From Rhizobium johnstonii 3841 (GTDB taxonomy: Bacteria > Pseudomonadota > Alphaproteobacteria > Rhizobiales > Rhizobiaceae), in assembly GCF_000009265.1 (NCBI RefSeq), contig NC_008380.1, forward strand, positions 1,307,501 through 1,371,500: 64,000 bases of DNA, read 5' to 3'. The notes beneath the pieces are model-generated. The model had not been told where the DNA came from. It did not search any database and worked only from the letters and a program-made list of their open reading frames with translations. The translations under genes and the position numbers were made by a program. Numbering within the stretch: position 1 is the stretch's first letter; each line of letters starts with the position of its first letter. Of the stretch, positions 51,641 to 59,510 are shown piece by piece.

Positions 51641-53266
51641 ATGAAAGCCTTCGCCGATCTCCTCGACCGCCTGGTGCTGACCCCCAGCCGCAACGGCAAG
51701 CTGAAGCTGCTCACCGACTATTTTCGCGACACGCCGGATCCGGACCGCGGCTACGGCCTTGCCGCCATTGCCGGCACGCTGGAGGTGCGCAACGTCAAGC
51801 CCGCCATGCTGCGCGAGCTGGTGCTGGAGCGCATGGACGAGGTGCTGTTTCGCTATTCCTACGACTATGTCGGCGATCTTGCCGAAACCATCTCGCTGGT
51901 CTGGGACAATGAGAGGGATATCGACCGCTCGGCACTTGCCCAGCCGCGTCTCGGCGAGGTCGTCACCGGTATGAATGCCCTCGGCCGCACCGAAGTGCGC
52001 AGCTACGTCCGCGATCTTCTCGACCGGCTGGATTCGTCCGGCCGTTTCGCCTTCATCAAGCTTGCCACCGGCGCCATGCGCATCGGCGTTTCCGCCCGCC
52101 TTGCCAAGCAGGCGCTCGCCGATCTCGGCGACAAGGACGTCACCGAGATCGAAACCCTCTGGCATGGCCTGCAGCCGCCCTATGAGACGCTGTTCGAATG
52201 GCTGGCGGATGGCGGCGAAAAGCCGGTGCTGGCCACCCCGGCGATCTTCCACTCCGTCATGCTCGCCAATGCGGTGGAGGAGGGGGATCTGACCGGTCTC
52301 GATCCAGTGAATTATGCCGCCGAATGGAAATGGGACGGCATCCGCGTCCAGCTCTCCCGCTCCGGCGACAGGCGCAAGATCTATTCCCGCTCCGGCGACG
52401 ACATATCAGGCGCCTTTCCCGATATTCTCGACGCAATCAGTTTTTCCGGCGTCGTCGACGGCGAGCTGCTGGTCGGCGGCACCGCCCGCTCCAACAGCCC
52501 GACCCGCACCTTCTCCGACCTGCAGCAGCGCCTGAACCGCAAGACGGTGACGGCAAAGATGCTTGGCGATTACCCCGCCTTCATCCGTACCTATGACCTG
52601 CTCTTCGATGGCGACGACGATGTCCGCGGCCGCACCTATGTCGATCGCCGCGATCGGCTGACCGAGATCATCGACCGCGCCCCGCACGACCGTTTCGATC
52701 TCTCGCCGCTCGTGCTGTTCTCGTCGTGGGAAGAGCTCGATACTCTGCGCGCCGCGCCGCCCGATCCGGTCATCGAAGGCGTGATGATCAAGCGCCGCGA
52801 CAGCGTCTACCAGGCCGGCCGCATGAAAGGCCCCTGGTTCAAGTGGAAGCGCAACCCCTATAATGTCGATGCGGTGCTGATGTATGCCCAGCGTGGCCAC
52901 GGCAAGCGCTCCAGTTACTATTCCGATTTCACCTTCGGCGTCTGGGCCGATGACGAGGACGGCGAACAGCTGGTGCCCGTCGGCAAGGCCTATTTCGGCT
53001 TCACCGATGCCGAGCTCGAGGTGCTCGACAAATTTGTGCGCAACAATACCACCGAGCGTTTCGGCCCGGTGCGCGCGGTGCGCGCCGACAAGGATTTCGG
53101 CTTCGTCGTCGAAGTGGCCTTCGAGGGCATCAACCGTTCGACCCGGCACAAATCGGGGGTCGCCATGCGCTTCCCCCGCATCGCCCGCCTTCGCCCCGAC
53201 AAACCCTCCTACGAGGCCGACCGGCTGCGCACGCTGATCGCCATGATCGAGGCCAAGCCGGCGTGA
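51641..53266 (+). CDS. ATP-dependent DNA ligase
   Basis: A 541-residue ligase of the PP_1105-like group. The adenylation motif AEWKWDGIRVQ places the catalytic Lys at residue 230; DGELLVGGTA and EGVMIKRRDSVYQAGRMKG are motifs III and IV-like, KWKRNP is motif V. An N-terminal domain of about 210 residues precedes it. Joins DNA ends with ATP and is normally paired with the exonuclease, as here. The start at 51641 begins MKAFADLLDRLVLTPSRN; a longer frame upstream is encoded in the repeat. Neither an Lhr-type helicase nor a PdeM-type phosphoesterase follows. Confidence 0.93.
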   Translation: MKAFADLLDRLVLTPSRNGKLKLLTDYFRDTPDPDRGYGLAAIAGTLEVRNVKPAMLRELVLERMDEVLFRYSYDYVGDLAETISLVWDNERDIDRSALAQPRLGEVVTGMNALGRTEVRSYVRDLLDRLDSSGRFAFIKLATGAMRIGVSARLAKQALADLGDKDVTEIETLWHGLQPPYETLFEWLADGGEKPVLATPAIFHSVMLANAVEEGDLTGLDPVNYAAEWKWDGIRVQLSRSGDRRKIYSRSGDDISGAFPDILDAISFSGVVDGELLVGGTARSNSPTRTFSDLQQRLNRKTVTAKMLGDYPAFIRTYDLLFDGDDDVRGRTYVDRRDRLTEIIDRAPHDRFDLSPLVLFSSWEELDTLRAAPPDPVIEGVMIKRRDSVYQAGRMKGPWFKWKRNPYNVDAVLMYAQRGHGKRSSYYSDFTFGVWADDEDGEQLVPVGKAYFGFTDAELEVLDKFVRNNTTERFGPVRAVRADKDFGFVVEVAFEGINRSTRHKSGVAMRFPRIARLRPDKPSYEADRLRTLIAMIEAKPA

Positions 53267-53382
53267 AGTTGCAAGCCCTGCGCAACAATGACGCAGGGCA
53301 ATATTTTCAACAGCATGTGTATTGGCGGCAACGATCTTCCGGTGCAGATTCTGCGTGCCGGGGAAATGATGGATGCTGCGTT

Positions 53383-54303
53383 ATGAGCTCGCGTGAACGA
53401 AATTCCCTTTTCCTCCAGCGCCGTGCCGTGCTGGCGGGTCTCGCCGGTGCACTTATCCTGCCGCGCATGGCGGCCGCTTTCGATGTCCCGGACGAGCCGC
53501 GCCTTGCCAAGCGCGACTATGCCAAGGTCCGCCACCAGTTCCGCACCAAGCTTTTGCAGAAGGGCCCGGCGCCCGACAAATACGAACCGCTCAATGCGCC
53601 TGCCGATGCCGACAAGATCTTCTACCGCTCGGGTTACGGCGAGCTGGAACTGGCGGCCTGGGTCTCGAAATACAAGCGCGAGCGCGCCGCCAGGCCGGCG
53701 GTGCTCTTCCTGCACGGTGGCAACGCCATGGGCATCGGCCACTGGCAGCTGATGAAGCCCTATATGGATGCTGGTTACGTCGTGATGATGCCGTCGTTGC
53801 GCGGTGAAAACGGCCAGATGGGCAATTTCTCCGGCTTCTACGACGAGGTCGACGACGTGCTCGCCGCCACCGAGCGCCTGGCGCATCTGCCGGGGGTCGA
53901 TCCCGAGCGCCTGTTCATCGCCGGCCATAGCATCGGCGGCACGCTGACCATGCTGACGGCGATGACCACCCACAAATTCCGCGCCGCTGCACCGATTTCA
54001 GGCAACCCCGATGCCTTCCGCTTCTTCAACCGCTATCCGCAGGACATCCGTTTCGACGATAGCAACGCGCATGAATTCGAGGTGCGTTCGGCGCTGTGTT
54101 ACGCCCACAGCTTCAAATGCCCGGTCCGCGTGGTCCACGGCACCGAGGAGCCGCATTTCAACGACCGCGCCGATCTGCTGGCCCGCCGCGCCCGCGGCGC
54201 CGGCGTTCATATCGAAACGGAAACCGTCGCCGGCAATCACACCTCGGCGCTGCCGGCCGAGATCGAACAGAGCATCCGCTTCTTTCACGGAGTGGCGGCC
54301 TGA
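53383..54303 (+). CDS. Exported alpha/beta hydrolase, dienelactone-hydrolase-like
   Basis: A 306-residue hydrolase with an N-terminal Tat-like signal (LQRRAVLAGLAGALILPRMAA). The oxyanion loop VLFLHGGNAMG, the nucleophile elbow FIAGHSIGGTLTML (Ser in GHSIGG), the acid region (VVHGTEEPHF) and the last His (VAGNHTSALP) are present. Fits a prolyl oligopeptidase or dienelactone hydrolase-type family; substrate unknown. It follows the ligase by 116 bp and is probably separate. Confidence 0.82.
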   Translation: MSSRERNSLFLQRRAVLAGLAGALILPRMAAAFDVPDEPRLAKRDYAKVRHQFRTKLLQKGPAPDKYEPLNAPADADKIFYRSGYGELELAAWVSKYKRERAARPAVLFLHGGNAMGIGHWQLMKPYMDAGYVVMMPSLRGENGQMGNFSGFYDEVDDVLAATERLAHLPGVDPERLFIAGHSIGGTLTMLTAMTTHKFRAAAPISGNPDAFRFFNRYPQDIRFDDSNAHEFEVRSALCYAHSFKCPVRVVHGTEEPHFNDRADLLARRARGAGVHIETETVAGNHTSALPAEIEQSIRFFHGVAA

Positions 54304-54492
54304 GTTTCGCCGTTACCGGCGAAAGCGATTAAGTGTGACGGATGATTGATCCGCGATCCCGCCACCGATGGCGGCGGGCTCATCGTTTCCTGATCTTGCC
54401 TTTCCCACCCCAACGCCAGCTTCGCGCCAGCCGCAGATGCCATCGTTCCGGCAGATATCGCTGTCTCGCCGATCGTTGATAAGGGTGGTTCC

Positions 54493-55299
54493 ATGAATTT
54501 TCTGCGCCGGGTCTTCCCGTTTGCCGGGCTCGTGATTGCGGTTGCGTCGCTGAGCGGCTGCAACATCCTCATTCCCGATGTCGCCGCCGATTCGCCCGCC
54601 CGCTTCGTCCAGGAAACTTCGCCGGTCTTCTATCAGCCGCCCGGCGTCGATCCGCGCCGGGTGCGGCCGATCCCTGATCAGCCGGTGCCGCAGACGCGCG
54701 AACTCTACAAGACCCAGTTCCACCAGACCTATGGCCTGCCGGTGACCAATCCGGTGCATATGGCGATGTACGGACAGCAGCGTGACGAGGATTTCACCCT
54801 GCCGGCGATCCCGGTCAGCCGTGTGCAGCCGCAGTTCCTGCGCCAGGAGGTCGATTATCAGACGACCGAGCGTCCCGGCACCGTGGTCATCGATACCAAG
54901 ACGCATTTCCTCTATTTCGTCGAGGGCAACGGCAAGGCGATGCGCTATGGCGTCGGCCTCGGCCGCGACGGTTACGCCTGGTCGGGCCGCGGCGTCATCC
55001 AGTGGAAGCAGAAATGGCCGCGCTGGACGCCGTCGGTCGAAATGGTCTCGCGCCAGCCTGAAGTCCGCCCGTTCGGGGCGGAGAATGGCGGCATGAATCC
55101 GGGGCTGATGAATCCGCTCGGCGCCCGCGCCATGTATATCTTCAAAGACGGGCAGGATACGCTCTACCGCGTCCACGGTACACCCGACTGGCAGTCGATC
55201 GGCAAGGCCACCTCGTCGGGCTGTGTGCGCATGCTGAACCAGGACGTCATCGATCTTTACGACCGCGTTCCTGCCAGGGCCGAGATCGTTGTGATGTAG
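54493..55299 (+). CDS. L,D-transpeptidase lipoprotein, first of two
   Basis: A 268-residue YkuD-type enzyme that makes 3-3 cross-links in peptidoglycan or anchors proteins to it. A lipoprotein signal is visible: hydrophobic stretch then VASLSGCN (lipobox Cys at about residue 23). The YkuD domain runs from about 130 (GTVVIDTKTHFLYFVEGNGK) to the catalytic pattern YRVHGTPDWQSIGKATSSGC with catalytic Cys before VRM. A paralogue follows at 55476 on the same strand with 176 bp between. Confidence 0.9.
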   Translation: MNFLRRVFPFAGLVIAVASLSGCNILIPDVAADSPARFVQETSPVFYQPPGVDPRRVRPIPDQPVPQTRELYKTQFHQTYGLPVTNPVHMAMYGQQRDEDFTLPAIPVSRVQPQFLRQEVDYQTTERPGTVVIDTKTHFLYFVEGNGKAMRYGVGLGRDGYAWSGRGVIQWKQKWPRWTPSVEMVSRQPEVRPFGAENGGMNPGLMNPLGARAMYIFKDGQDTLYRVHGTPDWQSIGKATSSGCVRMLNQDVIDLYDRVPARAEIVVM

Positions 55300-55475
55300 C
55301 GCTGCAACAGCGCGGCCCATATCGTCTGCTCCAGGCTGGACACGTCTGCGTGAAGCTATGGTTTATTTAACGCAAGCCGATAGATCTTTTGATCTTGTTA
55401 TCGGCATTGGACGAATCACCGGTTTAACCGGCGTCTCGTCCGGCTTCCCGCATCAGAGGAAATCAGTCCCGCGTC

Positions 55476-56210
55476 ATGAGCTTCGATAGACATCTTTCCC
55501 GCCGCAGCTTTCTTTCCTTTTCGGCGTTGACCGCAGCCTCCGCGCTTGCCGGCTGCGCCTCCTCAGCCAACACCGTGACATCAGGCGATACGACGATCAC
55601 TTACCGTTCGCCCATGCGCCTGTTCCAGTCCCCGGGTGCGTCGAGCGTGCCGAGTGGGGCCGAGCTTGCCGTCATGTATGGCCCCATCGAAGACGGCGGC
55701 TTTCTCATTCCAGCCGTTCCCTACGAGCAGATCGATCCGCGCTATTATCGCCAGCGCGTCGTCGATCCCACCGGCCAGCCCCCCGGCACCATCGTCGTCG
55801 ATACGCCGTCGCGCTTCCTCTATCTCGTCCAGGGCGATGGCATGGCGATGCGTTACGGCGTCGGCATCGGCCGCGAGGGTTTCGCCTGGCAGGGGTCGGG
55901 CGTCATCCAGTGGCGTCAGAGATGGCCGCGCTGGAAGCCGCCGAACGAGATGGTTGCCCGCCAGCCGGAACTCGTCAAATATTCGATCGAGAACGGCGGC
56001 ATGGAGCCGGGTCTGAAGAACCCGCTCGGCGCCCGCGCGCTCTATATCTTCTCGAACGGAGAGGACACGCTCTACCGCCTGCACGGCAATCCCGATTGGC
56101 GCTCGATCGGCAAGGCCGTCTCGTCAGGCTGCGTGCGGCTGATGAACCAGGATATCATCGATCTCTACGACCGCGTTCCCACCAAGGCGCCCATCGTCGT
56201 CTGGCAATGA
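55476..56210 (+). CDS. L,D-transpeptidase lipoprotein, second of two
   Basis: A 244-residue paralogue of the preceding gene. It begins with a Tat-like twin Arg (LSRRSFLSFSALTAASALAG) and a lipobox LAGC at about residue 26. The YkuD domain is complete, with GTIVVDTPSRFLYLVQGDG and YRLHGNPDWRSIGKAVSSGC followed by VRL. Compared with the first copy it has a shorter N-terminal region. Tandem copies of such enzymes are common in rhizobia. A stable hairpin follows at 56217. Confidence 0.9.
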   Translation: MSFDRHLSRRSFLSFSALTAASALAGCASSANTVTSGDTTITYRSPMRLFQSPGASSVPSGAELAVMYGPIEDGGFLIPAVPYEQIDPRYYRQRVVDPTGQPPGTIVVDTPSRFLYLVQGDGMAMRYGVGIGREGFAWQGSGVIQWRQRWPRWKPPNEMVARQPELVKYSIENGGMEPGLKNPLGARALYIFSNGEDTLYRLHGNPDWRSIGKAVSSGCVRLMNQDIIDLYDRVPTKAPIVVWQ

Positions 56211-56216
56211 TCGTCA

Positions 56217-56245
56217 CCGAGGCGGCCGCAATCCGGCCGCCTCGG
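56217..56245. terminator. Stem after the second L,D-transpeptidase
   Basis: CCGAGGCGGCCG/CGGCCGCCTCGG, 12-bp perfect arms around a 5-base loop, 6 bases after the stop codon. It has no T-run directly after it. A tandem repeat begins 8 bases further on. Confidence 0.65.
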
Positions 56246-56252
56246 ATCGATC

Positions 56253-56340
56253 GCTTTTCCCGGGCAAGCGGTTGCTTTGCCCCGGGGAAAAGGGTGCTTT
56301 GCCCCTGGGGAAAAGGGTGCTTTCCCCGGGGGGCAAGAGC
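56253..56340. repeat. Short tandem repeat, about 22-bp unit, 4 copies
   Basis: Units begin with GCTTT at 56253, 56274, 56296 and 56319, with periods 21, 22 and 23. The middle two are nearly identical (GCTTTGCCCCGGGGAAAAGGG type). They lie in the 328-bp gap between the second L,D-transpeptidase gene and cspA; the rest of that gap holds the cspA leader, with no other gene seen. Confidence 0.75.
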
Positions 56341-56538
56341 TTCATTTTGCGCCCGCGAGAGAATTATTTTCCGAAATACCATTGCTTAATTCGGTAAATA
56401 TCCTACATGGTGCGTATCGAATTGCTTGCGACCTTTGTCCACGCGCTTGAGCGCTCCGTCAGATATCCTCTCAACATCGATACGGCTTGTCGGATATCTT
56501 TCCGCAGGCGAACACAAACGGTTGAAAAGGAGATCGTT

Positions 56539-56748
56539 ATGAATTCAGGCGTCGTAAAGTGGTTCAATGGCACCAAGGGTTTTGGCTTCATTCAGCCCGA
56601 TGATGGTTCTACGGACGTTTTTGTCCATATTTCAGCGGTCGAACGCGCCGGCATGCGCGAACTCGTTGAAGGTCAGAAGATCCGCTACGATCTCGTCCGC
56701 GACAAGAAGTCCGGCAAGAATTCGGCCGACAACCTTCAGGCCGCATGA
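56539..56748 (+). CDS. cspA: Cold shock protein (CspA family)
   Basis: A 69-residue single-domain RNA chaperone. The RNP1-like [22 protein letters not shown] (RNP1 and RNP2) and the start SGVVKWFNG leave no doubt. It has an AAAAGGAG ribosome binding site. As in other csp genes the leader is long; the upstream open frame of 44 codons in the same frame is not conserved and I excluded it. A terminator lies at 56873. The gene symbol is by family; paralogues exist in rhizobia. Confidence 0.93.
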   Translation: MNSGVVKWFNGTKGFGFIQPDDGSTDVFVHISAVERAGMRELVEGQKIRYDLVRDKKSGKNSADNLQAA

Positions 56749-56778
56749 TTTGTCATTCGCCTCTGCTGACCATGAATA

Positions 56779-56862
56779 TGGCAGCGGGCTGGCCATGTGC
56801 TGGCAGCAAGCTGACCACGGATGTACTGGCAGCGAGCTACCGATACCGGCGGCGGGCTGAGT
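56779..56862. repeat. Degenerate direct repeats after cspA
   Basis: TGGCAGC-AGCTGACC-type units begin at about 56779, 56801, 56827 and 56847, with periods 22, 26 and 20. Only the core TGGCAGCRRGCT is kept. They lie in the cspA 3' untranslated region, ahead of the terminator. Confidence 0.55.
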
Positions 56863-56872
56863 GACTGGAAGA

Positions 56873-56897
56873 GGTCGGGTACCAGCCCGGCCTTTTT
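56873..56897 (+). terminator. Rho-independent terminator of cspA
   Basis: GGTCGGG/CCCGGCC stem (one G-T pair) with a 6-base loop followed by TTTTTG. Confidence 0.75.
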
Positions 56898-56925
56898 GCT
56901 TTGATCGCAGGCTTTTGCGGAATGC

Positions 56926-56966
56926 CCGGTCGTTCCTGAGTGACCCCCGGTCGTTCTGATTGACCG
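56926..56966. repeat. 21-bp tandem duplication
   Basis: CCGGTCGTTCCTGAGTGACC and CCGGTCGTTCTGATTGACC start 21 bases apart (56926 and 56947). It lies between cspA and the gene at 57000. Confidence 0.6.
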
Positions 56967-56999
56967 ATTGAGCAGCCGAAGAGTCGAAGGGACGCTGAA

Positions 57000-57284
57000 A
57001 TGGGCAGACCAAACTATGAAGTCGGCGACATGATCGTGCTGAAATCCGGCCTTACCCGCACGGCGAAAGCCGACAAGCGGTGCCGGATCTCCAGCATCCT
57101 GCCCAACGACCACGGGCATGTGCAATATCGCGTCCAGTTCGACGCGGAGAATTTCGAGCGCCGCATCACTGAGGCCGACATCGATACCGGTGAATCTCCG
57201 TCGAGGGCTTCCCCCGAGGCGGCGGCCAAGTCCGACGGCGCCGAGCCCTGGCTGAAGTTTTCGAGCATTAAAATCGGGAAGTAG
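57000..57284 (+). CDS. Hypothetical protein
   Basis: A 94-residue protein starting GRPNYEVGDMIVLKSGLTRT with an AAGGGA site. The first two thirds look like a small beta-barrel (KCRISSILPNDHGHVQYRVQ-type segment; FERRITEADID), like SH3-type nucleic-acid-binding folds; the C-terminal third is acidic. I do not know a named family. It lies between cspA and rpsU on the same strand and may be expressed with them; tandem duplications flank it on both sides. Confidence 0.6.
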   Translation: MGRPNYEVGDMIVLKSGLTRTAKADKRCRISSILPNDHGHVQYRVQFDAENFERRITEADIDTGESPSRASPEAAAKSDGAEPWLKFSSIKIGK

Positions 57285-57286
57285 TT

Positions 57287-57324
57287 CCGGGTTTTTTATT
57301 TTGGCCCGGGTTTTTTATTTTGGA
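57287..57324. repeat. 19-bp tandem duplication making a terminator
   Basis: Units CCGGGTTTTTTATTTTGGC and CCGGGTTTTTTATTTTGGA start at 57287 and 57306. Because CCGGG pairs with the CCCGG formed at the joint, the second copy turns the first into a hairpin followed by TTTTTT. It sits 3 bases after the stop of the gene at 57000. Confidence 0.7.
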
Positions 57325-57362
57325 CAGTGCGGCCTCGCCGCCGCAACAGGAAGGATATCGTT

Positions 57363-57602
57363 TTGCAGGTACTCGTCAGAGATAACAATGTCGATCAGGC
57401 GCTCCGCGTACTCAAGAAAAAGATGCAGCGGGAAGGCTTGTTCCGGGAAATGAAGGCGCGCAGCGCCTTTGAAAAGCCGTCCGAGAAGCGCGCCCGCGAA
57501 AAGGCCGAGGCCATTCGCCGCCAGCGCAAGCTTGCCCGCAAGAAGCTGCAGCGCGAAGGTCTGCTGCCGGCACCGAAGAAGGTTCTGCGCCCCACCCGCT
57601 AA
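57363..57602 (+). CDS. rpsU: 30S ribosomal protein S21
   Basis: A 79-residue S21. The start is TTG at 57363, giving [20 protein letters not shown], the standard alphaproteobacterial N-terminus, with AAGGA nine bases upstream. The basic helix [20 protein letters not shown] and the KVLRPTR end are as expected. Longer in-frame starts would add non-conserved residues. S21 helps initiation and is often close to csp genes in rhizobia. Short tandem repeats border it on both sides. Confidence 0.95.
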   Translation: MQVLVRDNNVDQALRVLKKKMQREGLFREMKARSAFEKPSEKRAREKAEAIRRQRKLARKKLQREGLLPAPKKVLRPTR

Positions 57603-57610
57603 TTCCGGGC

Positions 57611-57699
57611 GTGGCATCACGGCCTACCGTGGCATCACGGATTAACCGCGGCAATCACGGTTCAGCCGTGAATCATGGTTTCTGCCGTGGAGCCATGGC
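57611..57699. repeat. Short tandem repeat, about 19-bp unit, 5 copies
   Basis: Units begin at 57611, 57629, 57648, 57668 and 57687 (periods 18, 19, 20, 19). The first two are GTGGCATCACGGCCTACC and GTGGCATCACGGATTAACC, the later ones are degenerate. The units are partly palindromic, so several hairpins could form after rpsU. It is too short and too varied for a CRISPR array. Confidence 0.75.
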
Positions 57700-57828
57700 T
57701 TGCAGCGCCGCGCGTCTTTTCCAGACGCGCAAGGGGGCTGTAACACTTGCATTTCAGCATAATTCCTTGAACCGATTCCGATTTGAGGAACTATGCAGTA
57801 GAGCCGCCATCACCTGGGAAAGGGGCAC

Positions 57829-58053
57829 ATGACCGCCACCAAGGGAGAATTCTTCAATCCCGCCAAGCTTTCGTCTCGCGACAAGGCGGAAGCGACCGAT
57901 CACACGGCACGCGCCATTATCGCCGCCGAGGCATCGGCCCGTGACAAGAAGACGGAGAAGCTGAAAGCGCTGCGTTTGCAGCAGGAGGCCGATGCTGAAC
58001 CTAAGGCGGCGCCTGCGAAGAAGCGCCGGTCGCCGGCTAAGCCGCGGCCCTGA
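57829..58053 (+). CDS. Small basic hypothetical protein
   Basis: A 74-residue protein, Lys/Ala/Glu-rich, starting MTATKGEFFNPAKLSSRDKA with a GGAAAGGGG site. Residues 15-55 are helical (AIIAAEASARDKKTEKLKAL); the last 20 are Ala/Lys/Pro-rich, like a histone-H1-type tail (KAAPAKKRRSPAKPRP). It could bind nucleic acid (inference). No named family is recognised. Convergent with ohrR. Confidence 0.6.
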   Translation: MTATKGEFFNPAKLSSRDKAEATDHTARAIIAAEASARDKKTEKLKALRLQQEADAEPKAAPAKKRRSPAKPRP

Positions 58054-58108
58054 TTTCTCGGCGCGCACGCCGGCTCTACCGGGTGCCGGCTCTACGGGGT
58101 GAATGCGT

Positions 58109-58591
58109 TCAGCCGCTCGTGCTGGCCCGCCCGAGATTGCCCCGCAGCCGATGCAGCATGTCGCGCATCTCGGCCATTTCCTCAAGCGTGCAGCCTGCGG
58201 CTTGCCCGATCGCCCCCATGATCGTATCGATCTCCCCCTTCATTGCCTCACCTTGCGGGGTCAGCGACACGATCACCTGCCGTTCGTCGCGCAGGTCGCG
58301 GATGCGTTTGAGCAGCCCGCTCTGTTCCAGCCGTTTCAACAGCGGCGACAGCGTGCCGGAATCGAGATCCAGCTGCTCGCCGATCGTCTTGACCGGCAGT
58401 TCGCCGCGTTCCCACAGCACCAGCATCACCAGATATTGCGGATAGGTCAGGCCGACCCTGTCGAGGATGGGCTTGTAGGCGCGGGTGAAAGCATGCGCTG
58501 TCGCGTAGACCGCGAAGCACAACTGCTTTTCCAGCCGCTTCTCCTCTTGCGGTATCTCCATCGTCTTCGTCGTTTGCGCTTTCATATCCAT
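58109..58591 (-). CDS. ohrR: Organic peroxide sensor OhrR (MarR family)
   Basis: A 160-residue MarR repressor. The peroxide-sensing Cys25 lies in KQLCFAVYATAHAFTRAYKP, the hallmark of OhrR. The winged helix is TIGEQLDLDSGTLSPLLKRL with the wing LRDERQVIVSLT. Oxidation of the Cys releases it from ohr. Three close Met codons (58594, 58591, 58585) are possible starts. Divergent from ohr, with a clear operator at 58656-58670. Complete. Confidence 0.94.
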   Translation of the reverse strand: MDMKAQTTKTMEIPQEEKRLEKQLCFAVYATAHAFTRAYKPILDRVGLTYPQYLVMLVLWERGELPVKTIGEQLDLDSGTLSPLLKRLEQSGLLKRIRDLRDERQVIVSLTPQGEAMKGEIDTIMGAIGQAAGCTLEEMAEMRDMLHRLRGNLGRASTSG

Positions 58592-58655
58592 CATCCCTGA
58601 GACGCTGATTGTCCTCTTTTCGAATCCGAAATGCAATTTGCAAAATTCACTTGCG

Positions 58656-58670
58656 TACAATTTAATTGTG
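58656..58670. promoter_or_regulatory. OhrR operator
   Basis: TACAATTTAATTGTG, close to the TACAATT-AATTGTA OhrR box, lies between the ohrR and ohr starts; a second AT-rich dyad (GCAATTTGCAAAATT) is at 58633-58647. Two sites would fit cooperative repression of both genes. Confidence 0.75.
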
Positions 58671-58720
58671 CGATAATAAAAATCCAACCCGATCGAAGGG
58701 CTCAACCAAAGGAGATTGTC

Positions 58721-59143
58721 ATGCCTATTCTCTATACGACCAAAGCCTCTGCCACCGGCGGTCGCGCGGGCCGCGCCGTTTCCGAAAACGGCGTTCTGGA
58801 CGTGACGCTGACCGTTCCCAAGGAGCTCGGTGGTGACGGCGCAACCGGTACCAATCCCGAACAGCTTTTCGCTGCTGGCTACTCCGCCTGCTTCCTCGGT
58901 GCATTGAAATTTGTCGCGGGCCAGCAGAAGGTCAAGATTCCCGAGGACACGACGGTCTCCGCCAAGGTCGGCATCGGCCCGCGTGAAGATGGCGGCGGCT
59001 TCGGCATCGAAGTGGCGCTGACAGTCAACATCCCGGGTCTCGACCGCGAGACCGCTGAAAAGCTCGCAGCCGCAGCCCACATCGTCTGCCCTTATAGCCA
59101 CGCCATGCGCACCTCGACCGAAGTCCCGGTCACCGTCGCCTGA
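58721..59143 (+). CDS. ohr: Organic hydroperoxide resistance protein
   Basis: A 140-residue thiol peroxidase that reduces organic hydroperoxides with lipoylated partners. Catalytic Cys57 (YSACFLGAL) and resolving Cys123 (HIVCPYSHAMR) are present, with the N-terminal Arg in GGRAGRAVSENG. Start at the ATG after AAAGGAG; a longer upstream frame is not conserved. Divergent ohrR controls it. A truncated GCAATTCC repeat follows at 59148. Confidence 0.96.
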   Translation: MPILYTTKASATGGRAGRAVSENGVLDVTLTVPKELGGDGATGTNPEQLFAAGYSACFLGALKFVAGQQKVKIPEDTTVSAKVGIGPREDGGGFGIEVALTVNIPGLDRETAEKLAAAAHIVCPYSHAMRTSTEVPVTVA

Positions 59144-59147
59144 TCGG

Positions 59148-59175
59148 GGCAATTCCCAGCAAAAGTGCGGGAGCA
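59148..59175. repeat. Truncated GCAATTCC-type repeat
   Basis: GGCAATTCCCAGCAAAAGTGCGG matches the start of the 80-bp repeat at 33979, then diverges. It is a broken copy of the same family. Confidence 0.6.
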
Positions 59176-59259
59176 GCTTCTGTCTTCGACCGGACACCGT
59201 CGCGCTTCTGCTCCTGAGACGAACGCAGTACAGCCCAGCCCAGGAAATCGGTGAGGTCA

Positions 59260-59400
59260 GCCCCTCATCCGGCTGCCGCCACCTTCTCCCCGCTCGCGGG
59301 GCGAAGGGGATATCCCGCGACCTCTCCGTTCCCCCACAGGCCTCTCGCGGGGCACGTTCCCTCTCCCCGTTTTTACGGGGAGAGGGTTAGGGTGAGGGGC
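59260..59400. repeat. RIME-type mosaic repeat
   Basis: A 141-bp copy with GCCCCTCA/TGAGGGGC ends, CTTCTCCCCGCTCGCGGGGCGAAG and CCCCGTTTTTACGGGG hairpins. It fills the centre of the gap between convergent ohr and marR-type genes (59144-59510), where nothing else is visible. Confidence 0.85.
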
Positions 59401-59510
59401 AGCCATCGGAGCGAGCTGGATCGCCATCGGCTTGCTCTATTCGTCCGTTGCCCGTCCGCCGTGACGAGGTCGGCGTTCAGCCCGGCCGGCCCCGGCGTTT
59501 CTATCGTCAT

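Noticed and set aside
57611..57699. CRISPR-like array after rpsU
   Set aside because: Units of 18-20 bp follow each other without spacers, and copies degrade along the array; it is a short tandem repeat.
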